Positions 8,904 to 18,032 are shown, counted from the stretch's first letter. The stretch is 64,000 bases of DNA from Vibrio sp. RE88 (GCF_013113835.1 NZ_VTYQ01000012.1:1-64000); one strand, 5' to 3'. Notes: a model not told the origin generated them from the sequence alone. Translations and numbers: made by a program.

Positions 8904-9683
8904 TTATAAAGCAACATTAAAAAATCGTGCCAAGAATCCCGGCTCTTGCATATCTTGTTGAGTGCCTGTACCTGAGTAACGAATTCTTGCGTTAGAGATA
9001 CGGTTTGACGCAATTGTATTCTCATAAGAGATGTCATCTGGACGAATTGTGCCGCTTAAGCGGATGTACTCATCCCCCGTATTGAGCGTCAACCATTTCT
9101 CACCACGAATCACAAGATTGCCGTTAGCCAGTACTTCAACCACTTCAACAGTAATCGAGCCAGAAATACTGTTACTCTGGTTGGCCGCAGCACTGCCACT
9201 GAACTTGTTATCGTTACTTAAATTATAAGAGAAATTGTAATCGCCAATGTTAAGTTGCTGGCCACCGACTTCAAGAGGATCCATTGATGCATCGTTGTTT
9301 TTCGATAGATCCGCATCTGAGCTCTTGGCTGCCTTAGTATTTTCATCCAAGGTCACGGTGATGATGTCACCTACACCACGCGGTTTAGAATCATCATAAA
9401 GGCTGCTTGCCTGAACTGTATTGAACAGAGATCCTGTTTCAGCCGCATAATGCTCAGGTTGATGCTTAGGGTGAATAGGTGCCCATGCAGGATCACCCGC
9501 TACCGGATCGGATCTGCCACGAAGCGTATCAACGATACCTGAGCTTTCGTCTTGAGACTTATCCCCTTCAACAGCATCCACCGTTGTCGTACCCTGAATA
9601 ACATCGGATGTTTCAACTGGCGCTTCAAGCATCGAACAGCCCGATAACAGCGCAATAGCCAAAATGGTCAGTAAGCGATTCAT
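8904..9683 (-). CDS. flgH: Flagellar L-ring lipoprotein FlgH
   Basis: This encodes 259 residues from the ATG at 9683, which has GAGGA seven bases upstream. An in-frame TTG two codons earlier sits too close to that RBS. The lipoprotein signal ends in the lipobox LLSGC (cysteine at about residue 16). Conserved FlgH patterns include GVGDIITVTLDENTKA and the C-terminal LARFFNVAL. It forms the outer-membrane L-ring, which in Vibrio is surrounded by the H-ring made of FlgT, FlgO and FlgP, all encoded nearby. Confidence 0.96.
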   Translation of the reverse strand: MNRLLTILAIALLSGCSMLEAPVETSDVIQGTTTVDAVEGDKSQDESSGIVDTLRGRSDPVAGDPAWAPIHPKHQPEHYAAETGSLFNTVQASSLYDDSKPRGVGDIITVTLDENTKAAKSSDADLSKNNDASMDPLEVGGQQLNIGDYNFSYNLSNDNKFSGSAAANQSNSISGSITVEVVEVLANGNLVIRGEKWLTLNTGDEYIRLSGTIRPDDISYENTIASNRISNARIRYSGTGTQQDMQEPGFLARFFNVAL

Positions 9684-9707
9684 TAGCAATTCCTCAATCT
9701 TTCAGGC

Positions 9708-10496
9708 TTATAGCTGCTGGTTAACGAAGCTCATCATCTTGTCGACGGCAGAAATGACTTTGGAATTCATTTCGTATACACGCTGCGCTTCGATCATGTT
9801 GACTAGCTCTTCCGTCACATTCACGTTGGAGGTTTCCAACATGGATTGACGAATGTCACCAAAGCCATCAAAGCCTGGGACACCTTCTTGAGGATCACCA
9901 CTAGCACCTGTTGGTAAGTACAAGTTCTGCCCGATAGGCTCAAGACCACCTGGGTTAACAAAATCCACGGTCGCAATTTGCCCTACGACCTGATTATCTT
10001 GCTGCCCACGAACACGTACTGACACTTCACCGTCGGTACCAATCGTAATGCTGATTGCATCTTGTGGAATCGCGATTTCTGGTTCCAATGGATAACCGGC
10101 ACCTGAAGTCACCACGACACCTTCATCGTTAACAGTAAACTGACCGTTACGGCTATAACCGATGTTGCCGTCTGGCATTAGGATCTGGAAGAAACCATCC
10201 CCTTCGATCATCATGTCGAGGCTGTTATTGGTCGTTTGAGTGTTACCCTGAGTATGGACCTTTTGGGTTGCGACTACTTTAGAACCCGCGCCCAACATTA
10301 AACCACTTGGTAGCTCGGTATTTTGTGAAGACTGGCCACCCGGTTGGTTGATGTTCTGATAAAACAGATCTTCAAATACCGCACGGCTCTTTTTATAACC
10401 AACCGTTGACGCGTTCGCCAGGTTATTTGAAATCGTAGAAATATTGGTTTGTTGGGCATCCAAACCCGTTTTACTTACCCATAATGCTGGATGCAT
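9708..10496 (-). CDS. flgG: Flagellar distal rod protein FlgG
   Basis: This encodes 262 residues and forms the distal rod. The N-terminal rod motif (TNISTISNNLANASTVGYKK) and the C-terminal helix (SNVNVTEELVNMIEAQRVYE, followed by MNSKVISAVDKM) are characteristic, and the length of about 260 is standard for FlgG. There is no signal peptide, since export is through the flagellar gate. It lies between flgF and flgH. Confidence 0.97.
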   Translation of the reverse strand: MHPALWVSKTGLDAQQTNISTISNNLANASTVGYKKSRAVFEDLFYQNINQPGGQSSQNTELPSGLMLGAGSKVVATQKVHTQGNTQTTNNSLDMMIEGDGFFQILMPDGNIGYSRNGQFTVNDEGVVVTSGAGYPLEPEIAIPQDAISITIGTDGEVSVRVRGQQDNQVVGQIATVDFVNPGGLEPIGQNLYLPTGASGDPQEGVPGFDGFGDIRQSMLETSNVNVTEELVNMIEAQRVYEMNSKVISAVDKMMSFVNQQL

Positions 10497-10517
10497 ATCT
10501 CTCTCCTAATAATCTGG

Positions 10518-11267
10518 TTAGCTCATACGAAGCAGAGAGTCAGACGCTTTGTCCATGTCTTCTGCCGTGCTCATCATCTTGACCTGCATCTCAAACTGAC
10601 GCTGAAGGTCAATCAGATTGGTCATTTCGCCAATTGCATTGACGTTACTGCCTTCCAGCGCACCGGTGAGCAGTTTGACGCCGGCATCCATTTCGTATGC
10701 GGCATTAGGATCTTTAGAACGGAATAACCCGTTAACATCTTTGTACAGTGATTGATTATTGGTGCTGGTAAGCTTGATTCGATCGACGATTTCAATCGCG
10801 TCTGCTGGCGCGCCCTGAGGAACGACAGAAATCGTACCGTCAGTGCCAACTTCAATTTTGCTGACTGGGATAGGTATCGTAATTGGCGCCCCAGTCTCAC
10901 CTAAGACCAAGTTGCCGTTACCCGTGGTAAGCATGCCATTGACATCAACTTTCATATTACCGTTACGTGTCAGGCCTTCTTTACCTGTCACATCAAGAAC
11001 AGAGATCCAACCTTGATCTTGAATAGTGACGTCTAAGTCCCGCCCAGTGGTAATCACACTACCCTGTTGGAAATTATGGCCCGGACGCTCTGTCATGCTG
11101 AATACACGGCTTGGCATACCATCACCGTACGCTTGCATAGAGCGGGCTTGCGCCAAATCAGCACGGAAGCCCGTGGTACTGACGTTTGCTAGGTTGTTCG
11201 CTCTAAGCTGCATAGCCTGCATATTCTGCTTTGCGCCACTCATAGCGAGAAACAGTGCACGATCCAT
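10518..11267 (-). CDS. flgF: Flagellar proximal rod protein FlgF
   Basis: This encodes 249 residues from the ATG at 11267, which is preceded by TGGAG with about six bases spacing. The frame stays open upstream to 11279 but without a usual start codon. Rod-family motifs are present at both ends (QLRANNLANVSTTGFRADLA near residue 24; a C-terminal LIDLQRQFEMQVKMMSTAED). A sigma-54 type promoter lies 36-51 bases upstream, so flgFGHIJ can be transcribed independently of flgBCDE. Confidence 0.96.
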   Translation of the reverse strand: MDRALFLAMSGAKQNMQAMQLRANNLANVSTTGFRADLAQARSMQAYGDGMPSRVFSMTERPGHNFQQGSVITTGRDLDVTIQDQGWISVLDVTGKEGLTRNGNMKVDVNGMLTTGNGNLVLGETGAPITIPIPVSKIEVGTDGTISVVPQGAPADAIEIVDRIKLTSTNNQSLYKDVNGLFRSKDPNAAYEMDAGVKLLTGALEGSNVNAIGEMTNLIDLQRQFEMQVKMMSTAEDMDKASDSLLRMS

Positions 11268-11302
11268 AATTTGCTCCAATAATCACAATTCAGATCAATT
11301 AA

Positions 11303-11318
11303 AGCAAATTGTATGCCA
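11303..11318 (-). promoter_or_regulatory. Sigma-54 type promoter for flgF
   Basis: On the minus strand TGGCAT-N5-TTGCT matches the -24/-12 consensus with one mismatch and correct ten-base GG-GC spacing. It lies 36 bases before the flgF ATG. Confidence 0.72.
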
Positions 11319-11407
11319 GTTTTATATATCTATAATTATCAATGATTTAATGAAAGATTGTTCATCAGAAAAAGGAATAGATGAAGAGAGTTGCCATAGG
11401 TGGCAAT

Positions 11408-11442
11408 AATAGCAAGCTGGTTGTTGCCACCAGCCTGCTATT
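11408..11442 (-). other. 13-bp hairpin between flgE and flgF
   Basis: AATAGCA-A-GCTGGT and ACCAGC-C-TGCTATT form a 13-bp stem with one mismatch and a seven-base loop. It sits 41 bases after the flgE stop codon on the minus strand. No T-run follows, so it may be a processing or stability element, or a weak terminator separating flgBCDE from flgFGHIJ. Confidence 0.55.
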
Positions 11443-11482
11443 CAGATGATTGCGGAATGTCTTTAAACTCTCAGAACCGTGA

Positions 11483-12787
11483 TTAACGAATCTGCAGGAT
11501 GTTCTGTTGAGTTTGGTTGTGCACTTCTAGAGAACGTGAGTTCGCTTGGAAGTTACGCTGAGCAGAGATAAGATCCACCAGCTCCTGTGTCATATCGATG
11601 TTGGCTTGTTCAAGCACACCACTCGAAATCGTACCAAAAGAGCCCTTGTTTGACTCACCCCAAATCTTACTGCCAGAGAACTGAGTGGAATCCCACTGAG
11701 TACCACCTTTCTTATCCAGACCTTGCTCATTAGGTACTCGGACTAATGCAACTCGACCTAGGATAATGTTCTCACCATTCGAATAAGTACCAAGCACGCT
11801 ACCGTTCTCATCGAAATCAACTTTAGTCAAGAAGCCAGTCGTTGCACCGTCTTCGTCAAACTTGGTTAATTCAAATGGAGCGGCAAACTGTGTCGCATCC
11901 TGTAGGCCAAATGATAGCGCTTGGTTGATATCCGCACCATTCAGCTCTACTGGGTTTGCACCTGTACCAAGCGGCTCAGAGACAATGTTCTGACCGTTGT
12001 TAAGGCTTGCTAACGTACCATCATTATTGAATCGCATAGTGTGACCAACATGACCCGTAGGTGCCGTAGCATCACCACCAACTATGTTGATTGGCTTCTC
12101 ACCAGCGCTATCAGTAACAGTGTAATACGTCTGCCAAGTATTGGCTTGATTCTGATCTTTCAAATAGTAAGTCGTCAACTTGTACGACTGACCCATAGAG
12201 TCATAGATAGTCGAAGATGTTGAGCGGTTGTAGGTTTCCGGATCGGAATAATCAAACAATGCCGGGTCTTTCAACTCCCCACCAGCAGGCAGGTTAACAC
12301 CTACATCAATATTCGAAGTCTGTTTAGGTTTACCAAACTCTTTCGGGATATTAATTGGTGAAGGCTCGTAAGACAGTACATCGCCCGTGTCTTTGTTGAC
12401 CTGATAACCTAACAGGAACTCATCATTCGCTGTTGTCATGTAGTTATCTTTGTTCAGGTGAAACGCACCATTACGTGTCAACTCATTAGTCGTCGGTGCT
12501 AGGCGGTCTTTAGCAACAGCAAAGAAGCCAGTACCAGAGACACGCAAATCCATTGGGTTGTTGGTATAAATACTTGAACCTTCATGGAATTGCTGAGCAA
12601 CCTTAGCGGCTTGTACACCCTGACCAGGCGTGGTCTTAGCGTGGGTGAACAGTGAATTAGAGTAAACATCACCAAACTCGGCACGGGACTCTTTAAAGCC
12701 ATATGTGTTCGCGTTCGCAATGTTGTTACTGGTTGTGTTCAGATCTAACTGAGCTGCGGACAAGCCGCTTAATGCAACATAAGACAT
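11483..12787 (-). CDS. flgE: Flagellar hook protein FlgE
   Basis: This encodes 434 residues and is the subunit of the hook, the universal joint of the flagellum. The N-terminal motif DLNTTSNNIANANTYGFKES (about residues 16-35) and the C-terminal block ELVDLISAQRNFQANSRSLE show the rod/hook family. The length fits Vibrio FlgE. It follows flgD by 42 bases. Hook length and capping depend on FlgD upstream. Confidence 0.96.
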   Translation of the reverse strand: MSYVALSGLSAAQLDLNTTSNNIANANTYGFKESRAEFGDVYSNSLFTHAKTTPGQGVQAAKVAQQFHEGSSIYTNNPMDLRVSGTGFFAVAKDRLAPTTNELTRNGAFHLNKDNYMTTANDEFLLGYQVNKDTGDVLSYEPSPINIPKEFGKPKQTSNIDVGVNLPAGGELKDPALFDYSDPETYNRSTSSTIYDSMGQSYKLTTYYLKDQNQANTWQTYYTVTDSAGEKPINIVGGDATAPTGHVGHTMRFNNDGTLASLNNGQNIVSEPLGTGANPVELNGADINQALSFGLQDATQFAAPFELTKFDEDGATTGFLTKVDFDENGSVLGTYSNGENIILGRVALVRVPNEQGLDKKGGTQWDSTQFSGSKIWGESNKGSFGTISSGVLEQANIDMTQELVDLISAQRNFQANSRSLEVHNQTQQNILQIR

Positions 12788-12829
12788 TCCAAATCTCCTA
12801 TCTAGCTAGCATATCAACTTTATAAAGAG

Positions 12830-13543
12830 TTACGCTTTGCCAACTTCTAGTACTTCAGCAAGTCGAACTGGCGACTCAAAGCCAGCCAGATTGAGTAGTA
12901 CGTTACCATCACCTTTACCAAGCAGAACGCTATTGACATTAGCGTAAGTCGAAACTTCAAAGTCTTTCGCCTGCCCGTCCAGCAAACCCGATGCTTTCAC
13001 ATTGTATTTGCCAGCCGGCAATGGATTACCGTTTTGATCTTTACCATCCCACTCGACGCGGTTATCACCTGCAGGTTTAGAACCGACATCAAAGGTACGG
13101 ATCAGCTGCCCCATTTGGTCTTCTACTCGCACCATCAGGTTATCAACAGATTGAGGTAGTTTGACCATAGCAGCCATGGAGCCATCATCAGCCTTCACCC
13201 CTGCTGCACCTGGGACTAATACGTCTCGGCCAACAAGTGACGATGCCTGAAGCGCTTGGTTAGAAGTCATCGACGCATTCAGTGTTTCAAACTGATTGTT
13301 CATTTTGCCGATGCCATCTACCGTCGCGAACGACGCCATCTGAGCAATCATCTGGTCATTGCTAACCGGCTTAAACGGGTCTTGCTGAGCAAGCTGCTTG
13401 GTGAGCAACGATAAGAAGTCTTCTTGTTTAAGATCCTGCTTACCCGTTGTTTCATCAGGCTTATTCTTGTCCTGAAGCTGTTTAAGCTGGTCAACATAGG
13501 ACAAGCCACTCTGACCAACATTATTATTAATGCCCCCGGCCAT
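12830..13543 (-). CDS. flgD: Flagellar hook-capping protein FlgD
   Basis: This encodes 237 residues. The N-terminal segment has the FlgD motif DFLSLLTKQLAQQDPFKP (about 43-60), followed by NDQMIAQMASFATVDGI. The C-terminal half has the FlgD Ig-like pattern with VEWDGKDQNGNPLPAGKYNV. FlgD forms the temporary cap on which FlgE polymerises. It lies 16 bases after flgC. Confidence 0.96.
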   Translation of the reverse strand: MAGGINNNVGQSGLSYVDQLKQLQDKNKPDETTGKQDLKQEDFLSLLTKQLAQQDPFKPVSNDQMIAQMASFATVDGIGKMNNQFETLNASMTSNQALQASSLVGRDVLVPGAAGVKADDGSMAAMVKLPQSVDNLMVRVEDQMGQLIRTFDVGSKPAGDNRVEWDGKDQNGNPLPAGKYNVKASGLLDGQAKDFEVSTYANVNSVLLGKGDGNVLLNLAGFESPVRLAEVLEVGKA

Positions 13544-13559
13544 ATGTTACCTCCTATCC

Positions 13560-13976
13560 CTATTGACCCATCTGCAGCGTACGCAGCAGCATTTGTTTGC
13601 TTGCATCTGCTACTTGCACATTCGTTTGGTATGAACGAGAAGCAGAAATCATATTGGCCATTTCTTCCATCACATTGACGTTTGGCTTGTAGATATAGCC
13701 ATCGTCATTTGCGAGTGGGTGATCTGGGTTGTACTCCGCATCAAGCGGTTTATCGCTTTCAACTATCCCTAACACTTGTACTGGCACCGTATGGTCTCGA
13801 CCGTACTTTGCCTTACTTAACTCAGCACCGAACACAGCGTGGCGCGCTTTGTAGGTGTCTTTTGCAGAGCTAGAGACACTGTCAGCATTTGCCAAGTTGC
13901 TAGAGGTGGTGTTTAGACGAACAGATTCAGCACTCATGGCAGAACCAGTTACATTGAATACATTAAATAAGCTCAT
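13560..13976 (-). CDS. flgC: Flagellar proximal rod protein FlgC
   Basis: This encodes 138 residues, the usual FlgC length. The N-terminal motif SVRLNTTSSNLANADSVSSS and the C-terminal EEMANMISASRSYQTNVQVA place it in the rod family, and YIYKPNVNVMEEMANM is FlgC-like. It follows flgB by four bases, so the two are translationally close. Confidence 0.96.
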   Translation of the reverse strand: MSLFNVFNVTGSAMSAESVRLNTTSSNLANADSVSSSAKDTYKARHAVFGAELSKAKYGRDHTVPVQVLGIVESDKPLDAEYNPDHPLANDDGYIYKPNVNVMEEMANMISASRSYQTNVQVADASKQMLLRTLQMGQ

Positions 13977-13980
13977 CTAA

Positions 13981-14376
13981 TTATTCCCCTTTGATTGCTT
14001 TCGTTAAGTTCTTGAACTTACTTCCTAAGAAGTCGAGTGATGCTTGGTGTCTGATTTGATTCTGCATAAACAAGTTACGCTCTAAATCTACGTCTACCGT
14101 GTTGCCATCACCGGTGTCAGGTTGAGTCGGAAGTCGATAAAGCACTTCCCCTGTCACTTGTGTAGAGGCAGGAATATGCCGACCATCAGTACGGCTAAGC
14201 CCAATGCTTGCCTCTGATGTTGCCGCCTGCAATGCCTTTTGGAAGTCCATGCCTTTCGATTTGTAGCCAGGTGTGTTGGCTTGAGCAATGTTGGAGGAAA
14301 TCACCTCAGCATTGCGCTCGCGTACACCCACCGTGTATTGGTGGATACCTAATGCGTTGTCGAAAGATATAGCCAT
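13981..14376 (-). CDS. flgB: Flagellar proximal rod protein FlgB
   Basis: This encodes 131 residues. The N-terminus MAISFDNALGIHQYTVGVRE and the following SSNIAQANTPGYKSKGMDFQ are typical FlgB, and the C-terminus has FMQNQIRHQASLDFLGSKFK. It is first in the flgBCDE run and has a sigma-54 type promoter 45-61 bases upstream. The preceding cheR gene ends at a terminator. Confidence 0.96.
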   Translation of the reverse strand: MAISFDNALGIHQYTVGVRERNAEVISSNIAQANTPGYKSKGMDFQKALQAATSEASIGLSRTDGRHIPASTQVTGEVLYRLPTQPDTGDGNTVDVDLERNLFMQNQIRHQASLDFLGSKFKNLTKAIKGE

Positions 14377-14420
14377 GTTAACCTCTACATAAAGAACTGA
14401 CCGTTACTACTGAATAACAA

Positions 14421-14437
14421 AGCAATTAGCGTACCAA
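14421..14437 (-). promoter_or_regulatory. Sigma-54 type promoter for flgB
   Basis: On the minus strand TTGGTAC-N5-TTGCT matches the consensus with one mismatch and correct spacing. It lies 45 bases before the flgB ATG. Confidence 0.72.
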
Positions 14438-14550
14438 CTTTAATTAAACCGTAATTTCTTTGTTATAAGCTCATCAGCAATTACCACGCCAAAGTGTGAA
14501 ATTGTGGAGCAATGGAATGTCACTGTAAGTATAGAGAAATAATCCCGATA

Positions 14551-14577
14551 CGAAAAAGCCCAGCGAGTCGCTGGGCT
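14551..14577 (-). terminator. Terminator of cheVR
   Basis: AGCCCAGCG, AGT and CGCTGGGCT form a perfect 9-bp hairpin. On the minus strand it is followed by TTTTT. It lies about 20 bases after cheR. Confidence 0.85.
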
Positions 14578-14596
14578 TGAGTTAAATGTATTCGGC

Positions 14597-15424
14597 TTAT
14601 TTAAGTTTATAAATAATACCCGGGTTACAACGAACCATCTCAAAACGGTCAGTTAACCCAGTTAAAGACTCAGACGCCCCAAGTAGTAGATATCCACCTG
14701 GATTTAAACTGTTAGCCATCTGATTTAAAACCTGTGATTTCATGTCTGGAGAGAAATAAATCAATACGTTGCGACAGAAAATGATGTCGAACTTACCGAG
14801 CAAGGCGTAGCTGTCCATCAGGTTTTGAGGGCGGAAATTAACCAAGCGCTTAACATTGTCTTTGACTTTCATTCGGCCATCACCAGCATCTTCAAAGAAA
14901 TTGCGGCGACGCTCAGGAGACAGACCTCGCCCTAAGGCAAGATTATCGTAAACACCTGCACGACACATATCCAACATACTCGCAGAGATATCCGTTGCCG
15001 TAACGGAGACGTTTGGCAACATCCCTGGCTTACGTTGCTGGGTTTCGAGAATGGTCATCGCCATAGAATACGGCTCCTGACCAGAAGAGCTTGCCGCTGA
15101 CCAAATTTTTATTGGTCGTTTGTTTGCCGCCGCTTCCGGCAACAGCTTATTAGCAAGGACTTCAAACGGGTAAGTATCACGAAACCACAGTGTTTCGTTG
15201 GTTGTCATAGCATCAACAGCGGCAACGCGTAACTCTCGGTTACGGCCAGTGACAACATCTCGTAGCAGATCGGACAAAGAGCTGAGCTTAAACTTTGTCA
15301 CAAGAGGACTTAATCGACTCCTCACTAAGTACTGTTTACTGTCACCCAGTACGATGCCACATTGAGATTCTAAGAAACGGCTGAAATCACGATACTCTTG
15401 ATCGCTTATAGTTATCGCTGTCAT
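14597..15424 (-). CDS. cheR: Chemotaxis protein methyltransferase CheR
   Basis: This encodes 275 residues. CheR methylates glutamates of chemoreceptors using S-adenosylmethionine. It has an N-terminal helical domain (about 1-80) and a C-terminal SAM-binding domain with IWSAASSSGQEPYSMAM (about 109-125), an ATDIS segment and FCRNVLIYFSP. The first glycine-rich motif has Ser in place of the usual Gly/Cys of some homologues. It follows cheV by ten bases, a standard Vibrio cheV-cheR pair at the edge of the flg cluster. Confidence 0.94.
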   Translation of the reverse strand: MTAITISDQEYRDFSRFLESQCGIVLGDSKQYLVRSRLSPLVTKFKLSSLSDLLRDVVTGRNRELRVAAVDAMTTNETLWFRDTYPFEVLANKLLPEAAANKRPIKIWSAASSSGQEPYSMAMTILETQQRKPGMLPNVSVTATDISASMLDMCRAGVYDNLALGRGLSPERRRNFFEDAGDGRMKVKDNVKRLVNFRPQNLMDSYALLGKFDIIFCRNVLIYFSPDMKSQVLNQMANSLNPGGYLLLGASESLTGLTDRFEMVRCNPGIIYKLK

Positions 15425-15434
15425 TTACTTCTCT

Positions 15435-16361
15435 TTATTCAGTAAGCGCAGTCTTCACTGCATTACCAAGTTCATCAGGGTTGAATTTCGCAATGAAGGA
15501 GTTAGCTCCCACACGTTCAACCATCGCTTGGTTAAATACACCACTGAGTGATGAATGGAGAATAACATACAAATTTTTCAGATCTGGATGACGACGGATT
15601 TCCGCTGTCAGTGTGTAACCGTCCATTTCTGGCATTTCAATATCTGAAATGACTAAGGAAATTTGGTCGTAGATACTGCCCTCTGCTGCCATTTCGACCA
15701 GCTTGTCGTACGCTTCTTTGCCGTCCTTAACCGAAACAACTTCAAAACCGATAGAAGTGATCGCTCTTTCCACCTGCTTACGGGCAACAGTGGAGTCATC
15801 GGCAATCAGTATACGACGTACCACTTCTTTTTCCGTCTGCACCTGAGCAATTTCTTCACCAATGGTTGAATCCATGGTTTCATCAACTGGTGCAATTTCT
15901 GCAAGGATTTTTTCAACATCGAGGATTTCGACAAGTTCATTATCGATATTGGTGACCGCAGTCAGGTAGTTGGCTTTACCCGAACCATCTGGCGGAGGCA
16001 GAATCGCTTCCCAGTGCATGTTGATAATACGTTCTACGGACGTCACTAGGAAAGCCTGAATCGTACGGTTAAACTCAGCGATCACAACAAAGGCTTTTTC
16101 AACATCCGTAGTCGGACGACCACCAATCGCTAAACTCAAGTCAATCACCGAAACTGTATGGCCGCGAATGTGCGCCACCCCTTTAACAAGAGGATGCAAG
16201 TTTGGCATTGAAGTAAGCTTAGGACACTGAAGAACTTCTTTTACCTTAAATACGTTGATACCGTAACGCTGTCGCCCCATCAGGCGAAATGTTAGGAGTT
16301 CTAATCGGTTTTGACCGACGAGTTGCGTACGCTGATTCACCGAATCAAGAATACCCGTCAT
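15435..16361 (-). CDS. cheV: Chemotaxis coupling protein CheV
   Basis: This encodes 308 residues. An N-terminal CheW-like domain (about 15-165, with YGINVFKVKEVLQCPKL and GHTVSVIDLSLAIGG) is fused to a C-terminal response-regulator receiver (about 183-308). The receiver has the acidic pair ADD and the phosphorylation site in ISDIEMPEMDGY. It couples receptors to CheA and may act in adaptation. It is divergent from flgA across 55 bases. Confidence 0.94.
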   Translation of the reverse strand: MTGILDSVNQRTQLVGQNRLELLTFRLMGRQRYGINVFKVKEVLQCPKLTSMPNLHPLVKGVAHIRGHTVSVIDLSLAIGGRPTTDVEKAFVVIAEFNRTIQAFLVTSVERIINMHWEAILPPPDGSGKANYLTAVTNIDNELVEILDVEKILAEIAPVDETMDSTIGEEIAQVQTEKEVVRRILIADDSTVARKQVERAITSIGFEVVSVKDGKEAYDKLVEMAAEGSIYDQISLVISDIEMPEMDGYTLTAEIRRHPDLKNLYVILHSSLSGVFNQAMVERVGANSFIAKFNPDELGNAVKTALTE

Positions 16362-16416
16362 AAGCTCATCTCCATCTCAAACTTTCATGGTATAAAATGA
16401 TAGTCTACTAAAAGCT

Positions 16417-17184
16417 ATGAAAAATCAGAGAAACAGAATGACACACCATAAATCACATTTATGCTCAGTTTCCATAACTAATTGTAGAGCTTTCTATAAA
16501 AACTTTTATAAGTCTATCGTCTTTTTATGCTTTTTCTTTAGTTTTTCAGCAACATCAGCCACGTCTGAGCAAATTATCAGTATTCAGCAAGCGGCAGAAG
16601 AGTACGTTTTATCGACCGTCGAATGGCCCACTGGCGGTACGTTAGACGCAAGAGCGGCAAATATTGACAGCCGTGTCTTTGCCACCGATTGCCCAAGCCC
16701 TTTAGACACGTCTTCCTCCTCTACAAACCCTAACGCCAGTAACATCACTGTGTTAGTAGAGTGTAGCGAAGATAACTGGAAATTATATGTTCCCGTCAGA
16801 CTGACTCGTTCTGGCCCTCAAGTTACGCTCGTTGGCCCGCTTAGCCGAGGTCAAGTTATCTCACGACAAGATGTCACTATTAATATGGTAGACTTGCAAC
16901 GCTTCAGGCGGCAAGGCTTTTCCAACATTGATGCCGTAATTGGGGCAAAAACAAAGAAAAATCTGCGCGCTGGCGAAGTCATTGAAAGCAATGATATATG
17001 CGTAGTTTGCCGCAATGAAACGGTCACAATCAAAGCCGTAAAGTCTGGTATGACCATCACAACCAAGGGCACAGCACTCACAGATGGGTCACATGGTGAA
17101 CAGATAAGAGTGAAAAATACAAAATCCAACCGTATAATTGAAGGGAGAGTCACAGGGATCTCGGAAGTAACGGTTATTTTCTGA
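16417..17184 (+). CDS. flgA: Flagellar P-ring assembly chaperone FlgA
   Basis: The frame encodes up to 255 residues. A signal peptide is visible around residues 27-46 (hydrophobic stretch KSIVFLCFFFSFSATSATSE), which is late for a start at 16417. No in-frame ATG has a strong RBS, so the true start may be downstream, such as 16438. The C-terminal SAF-like part shows PLSRGQVISRQDV, ATKKNLRAG-type patterns (here AKTKKNLRAGEVIES) and a final G-rich strand set. FlgA is a periplasmic chaperone for FlgI. It is divergent from cheV and upstream of flgMN. Confidence 0.88.
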   Translation: MKNQRNRMTHHKSHLCSVSITNCRAFYKNFYKSIVFLCFFFSFSATSATSEQIISIQQAAEEYVLSTVEWPTGGTLDARAANIDSRVFATDCPSPLDTSSSSTNPNASNITVLVECSEDNWKLYVPVRLTRSGPQVTLVGPLSRGQVISRQDVTINMVDLQRFRRQGFSNIDAVIGAKTKKNLRAGEVIESNDICVVCRNETVTIKAVKSGMTITTKGTALTDGSHGEQIRVKNTKSNRIIEGRVTGISEVTVIF

Positions 17185-17201
17185 TCAATTCAAAAAAAGC
17201 C

Positions 17202-17228
17202 TAAAGTAATCCCTACTCTAGTCGATAT
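17202..17228 (+). promoter_or_regulatory. Sigma-28 (FliA) promoter for flgM
   Basis: TAAA, a 15-base spacer and GTCGATAT match the consensus TAAA-N15-GCCGATAA with two mismatches in the -10. It lies in the flgA-flgM gap, 39 bases before the flgM ATG. FliA control of its own anti-sigma factor is a known feedback. Confidence 0.72.
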
Positions 17229-17266
17229 TGACAACATAAGATTCTAAACACGAAAGGCTCACACAT

Positions 17267-17581
17267 ATGGCAGGCATTGATAACATACGCTCTGGGCAGA
17301 CGGTTACAACGTCGACGAGAAGCACAGCGCGTAATGAAAATAGCCCTTCTGCAACTGATTCAGCAAAGAAGTCAGAAGTTGCACAAGACTCTGTATCCTT
17401 AAGTCAACAAGGTAAGGCAGTCGGTGAAATGCATACCCAACTTGCTAGCCAGCCAAGCTTTGACCAAGCAAAAGTTGCCGCGATCAAAGAAGCTATTGCG
17501 AATGGCTCTTACAGCGTTGACCCACAAAAGCTGGCCGATAATATGATCAAGTTCGAAAAAGAACTTGGTGGTTTCGAATAA
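17267..17581 (+). CDS. flgM: Anti-sigma-28 factor FlgM
   Basis: This encodes 104 residues. FlgM binds and inhibits FliA until the hook is complete, when it is exported. The start MAGIDNIRSGQT and the C-terminal half (VSLSQQGKAVGEM, then AIKEAIANGSYSVDPQKLAD) match the family; the last segment is the sigma-binding region, with the helix ending at NMIKFEKEL. RBS AAAGG precedes the ATG. It is followed by flgN after 12 bases. Confidence 0.92.
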   Translation: MAGIDNIRSGQTVTTSTRSTARNENSPSATDSAKKSEVAQDSVSLSQQGKAVGEMHTQLASQPSFDQAKVAAIKEAIANGSYSVDPQKLADNMIKFEKELGGFE

Positions 17582-17593
17582 CGAGTTTCTGTC

Positions 17594-18019
17594 ATGGCAG
17601 CCCTAAGCAGTTTAGTTGAGTTCCAACTTAAAAGCGCAACCGATCTTTCATTACTGTTAGAGAAAGAGAAAGCTGCGATCGCCACCAGGGTCGCTAAAGA
17701 CATCGAACAGCTTGCCAAAGAAAAACTCACTTTAGTTAACCAGCTTCAACAGACTGACCAACGCATTAGCCAACATCCCGATGTGGCGACTTTGACCAAT
17801 GACCCAGAGTTGAGCCCTCTAGTCGACCAAATTCGCTCTATCGTCCATGATTGCCAACAGGCGAATGCAGTAAACGGTGAAGCTTTGCAACGCGCACAGT
17901 TGAGCTTCAATAAGCTGAATAACCTAATGCAGCAAACTCAGGGCAAACTGGGGATGACTTACACAGCAGAAGGTCAAACCAAAAATGTCACTACATTAGG
18001 CACCAACATCAAAGCCTAA
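17594..18019 (+). CDS. flgN: Flagellar export chaperone FlgN
   Basis: This encodes 141 residues, predicted almost entirely helical, with a central heptad-like region (KDIEQLAKEKLTLVNQLQQT). FlgN is a cytoplasmic chaperone for FlgK and FlgL, both encoded at the far end of this cluster. The assignment rests on position directly after flgM, length and helical character, with LNNLMQQTQGKLGMTY near the C-terminus as in Vibrio FlgN. A strong terminator follows. Confidence 0.88.
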   Translation: MAALSSLVEFQLKSATDLSLLLEKEKAAIATRVAKDIEQLAKEKLTLVNQLQQTDQRISQHPDVATLTNDPELSPLVDQIRSIVHDCQQANAVNGEALQRAQLSFNKLNNLMQQTQGKLGMTYTAEGQTKNVTTLGTNIKA

Positions 18020-18032
18020 TCAGCAGGAACAC

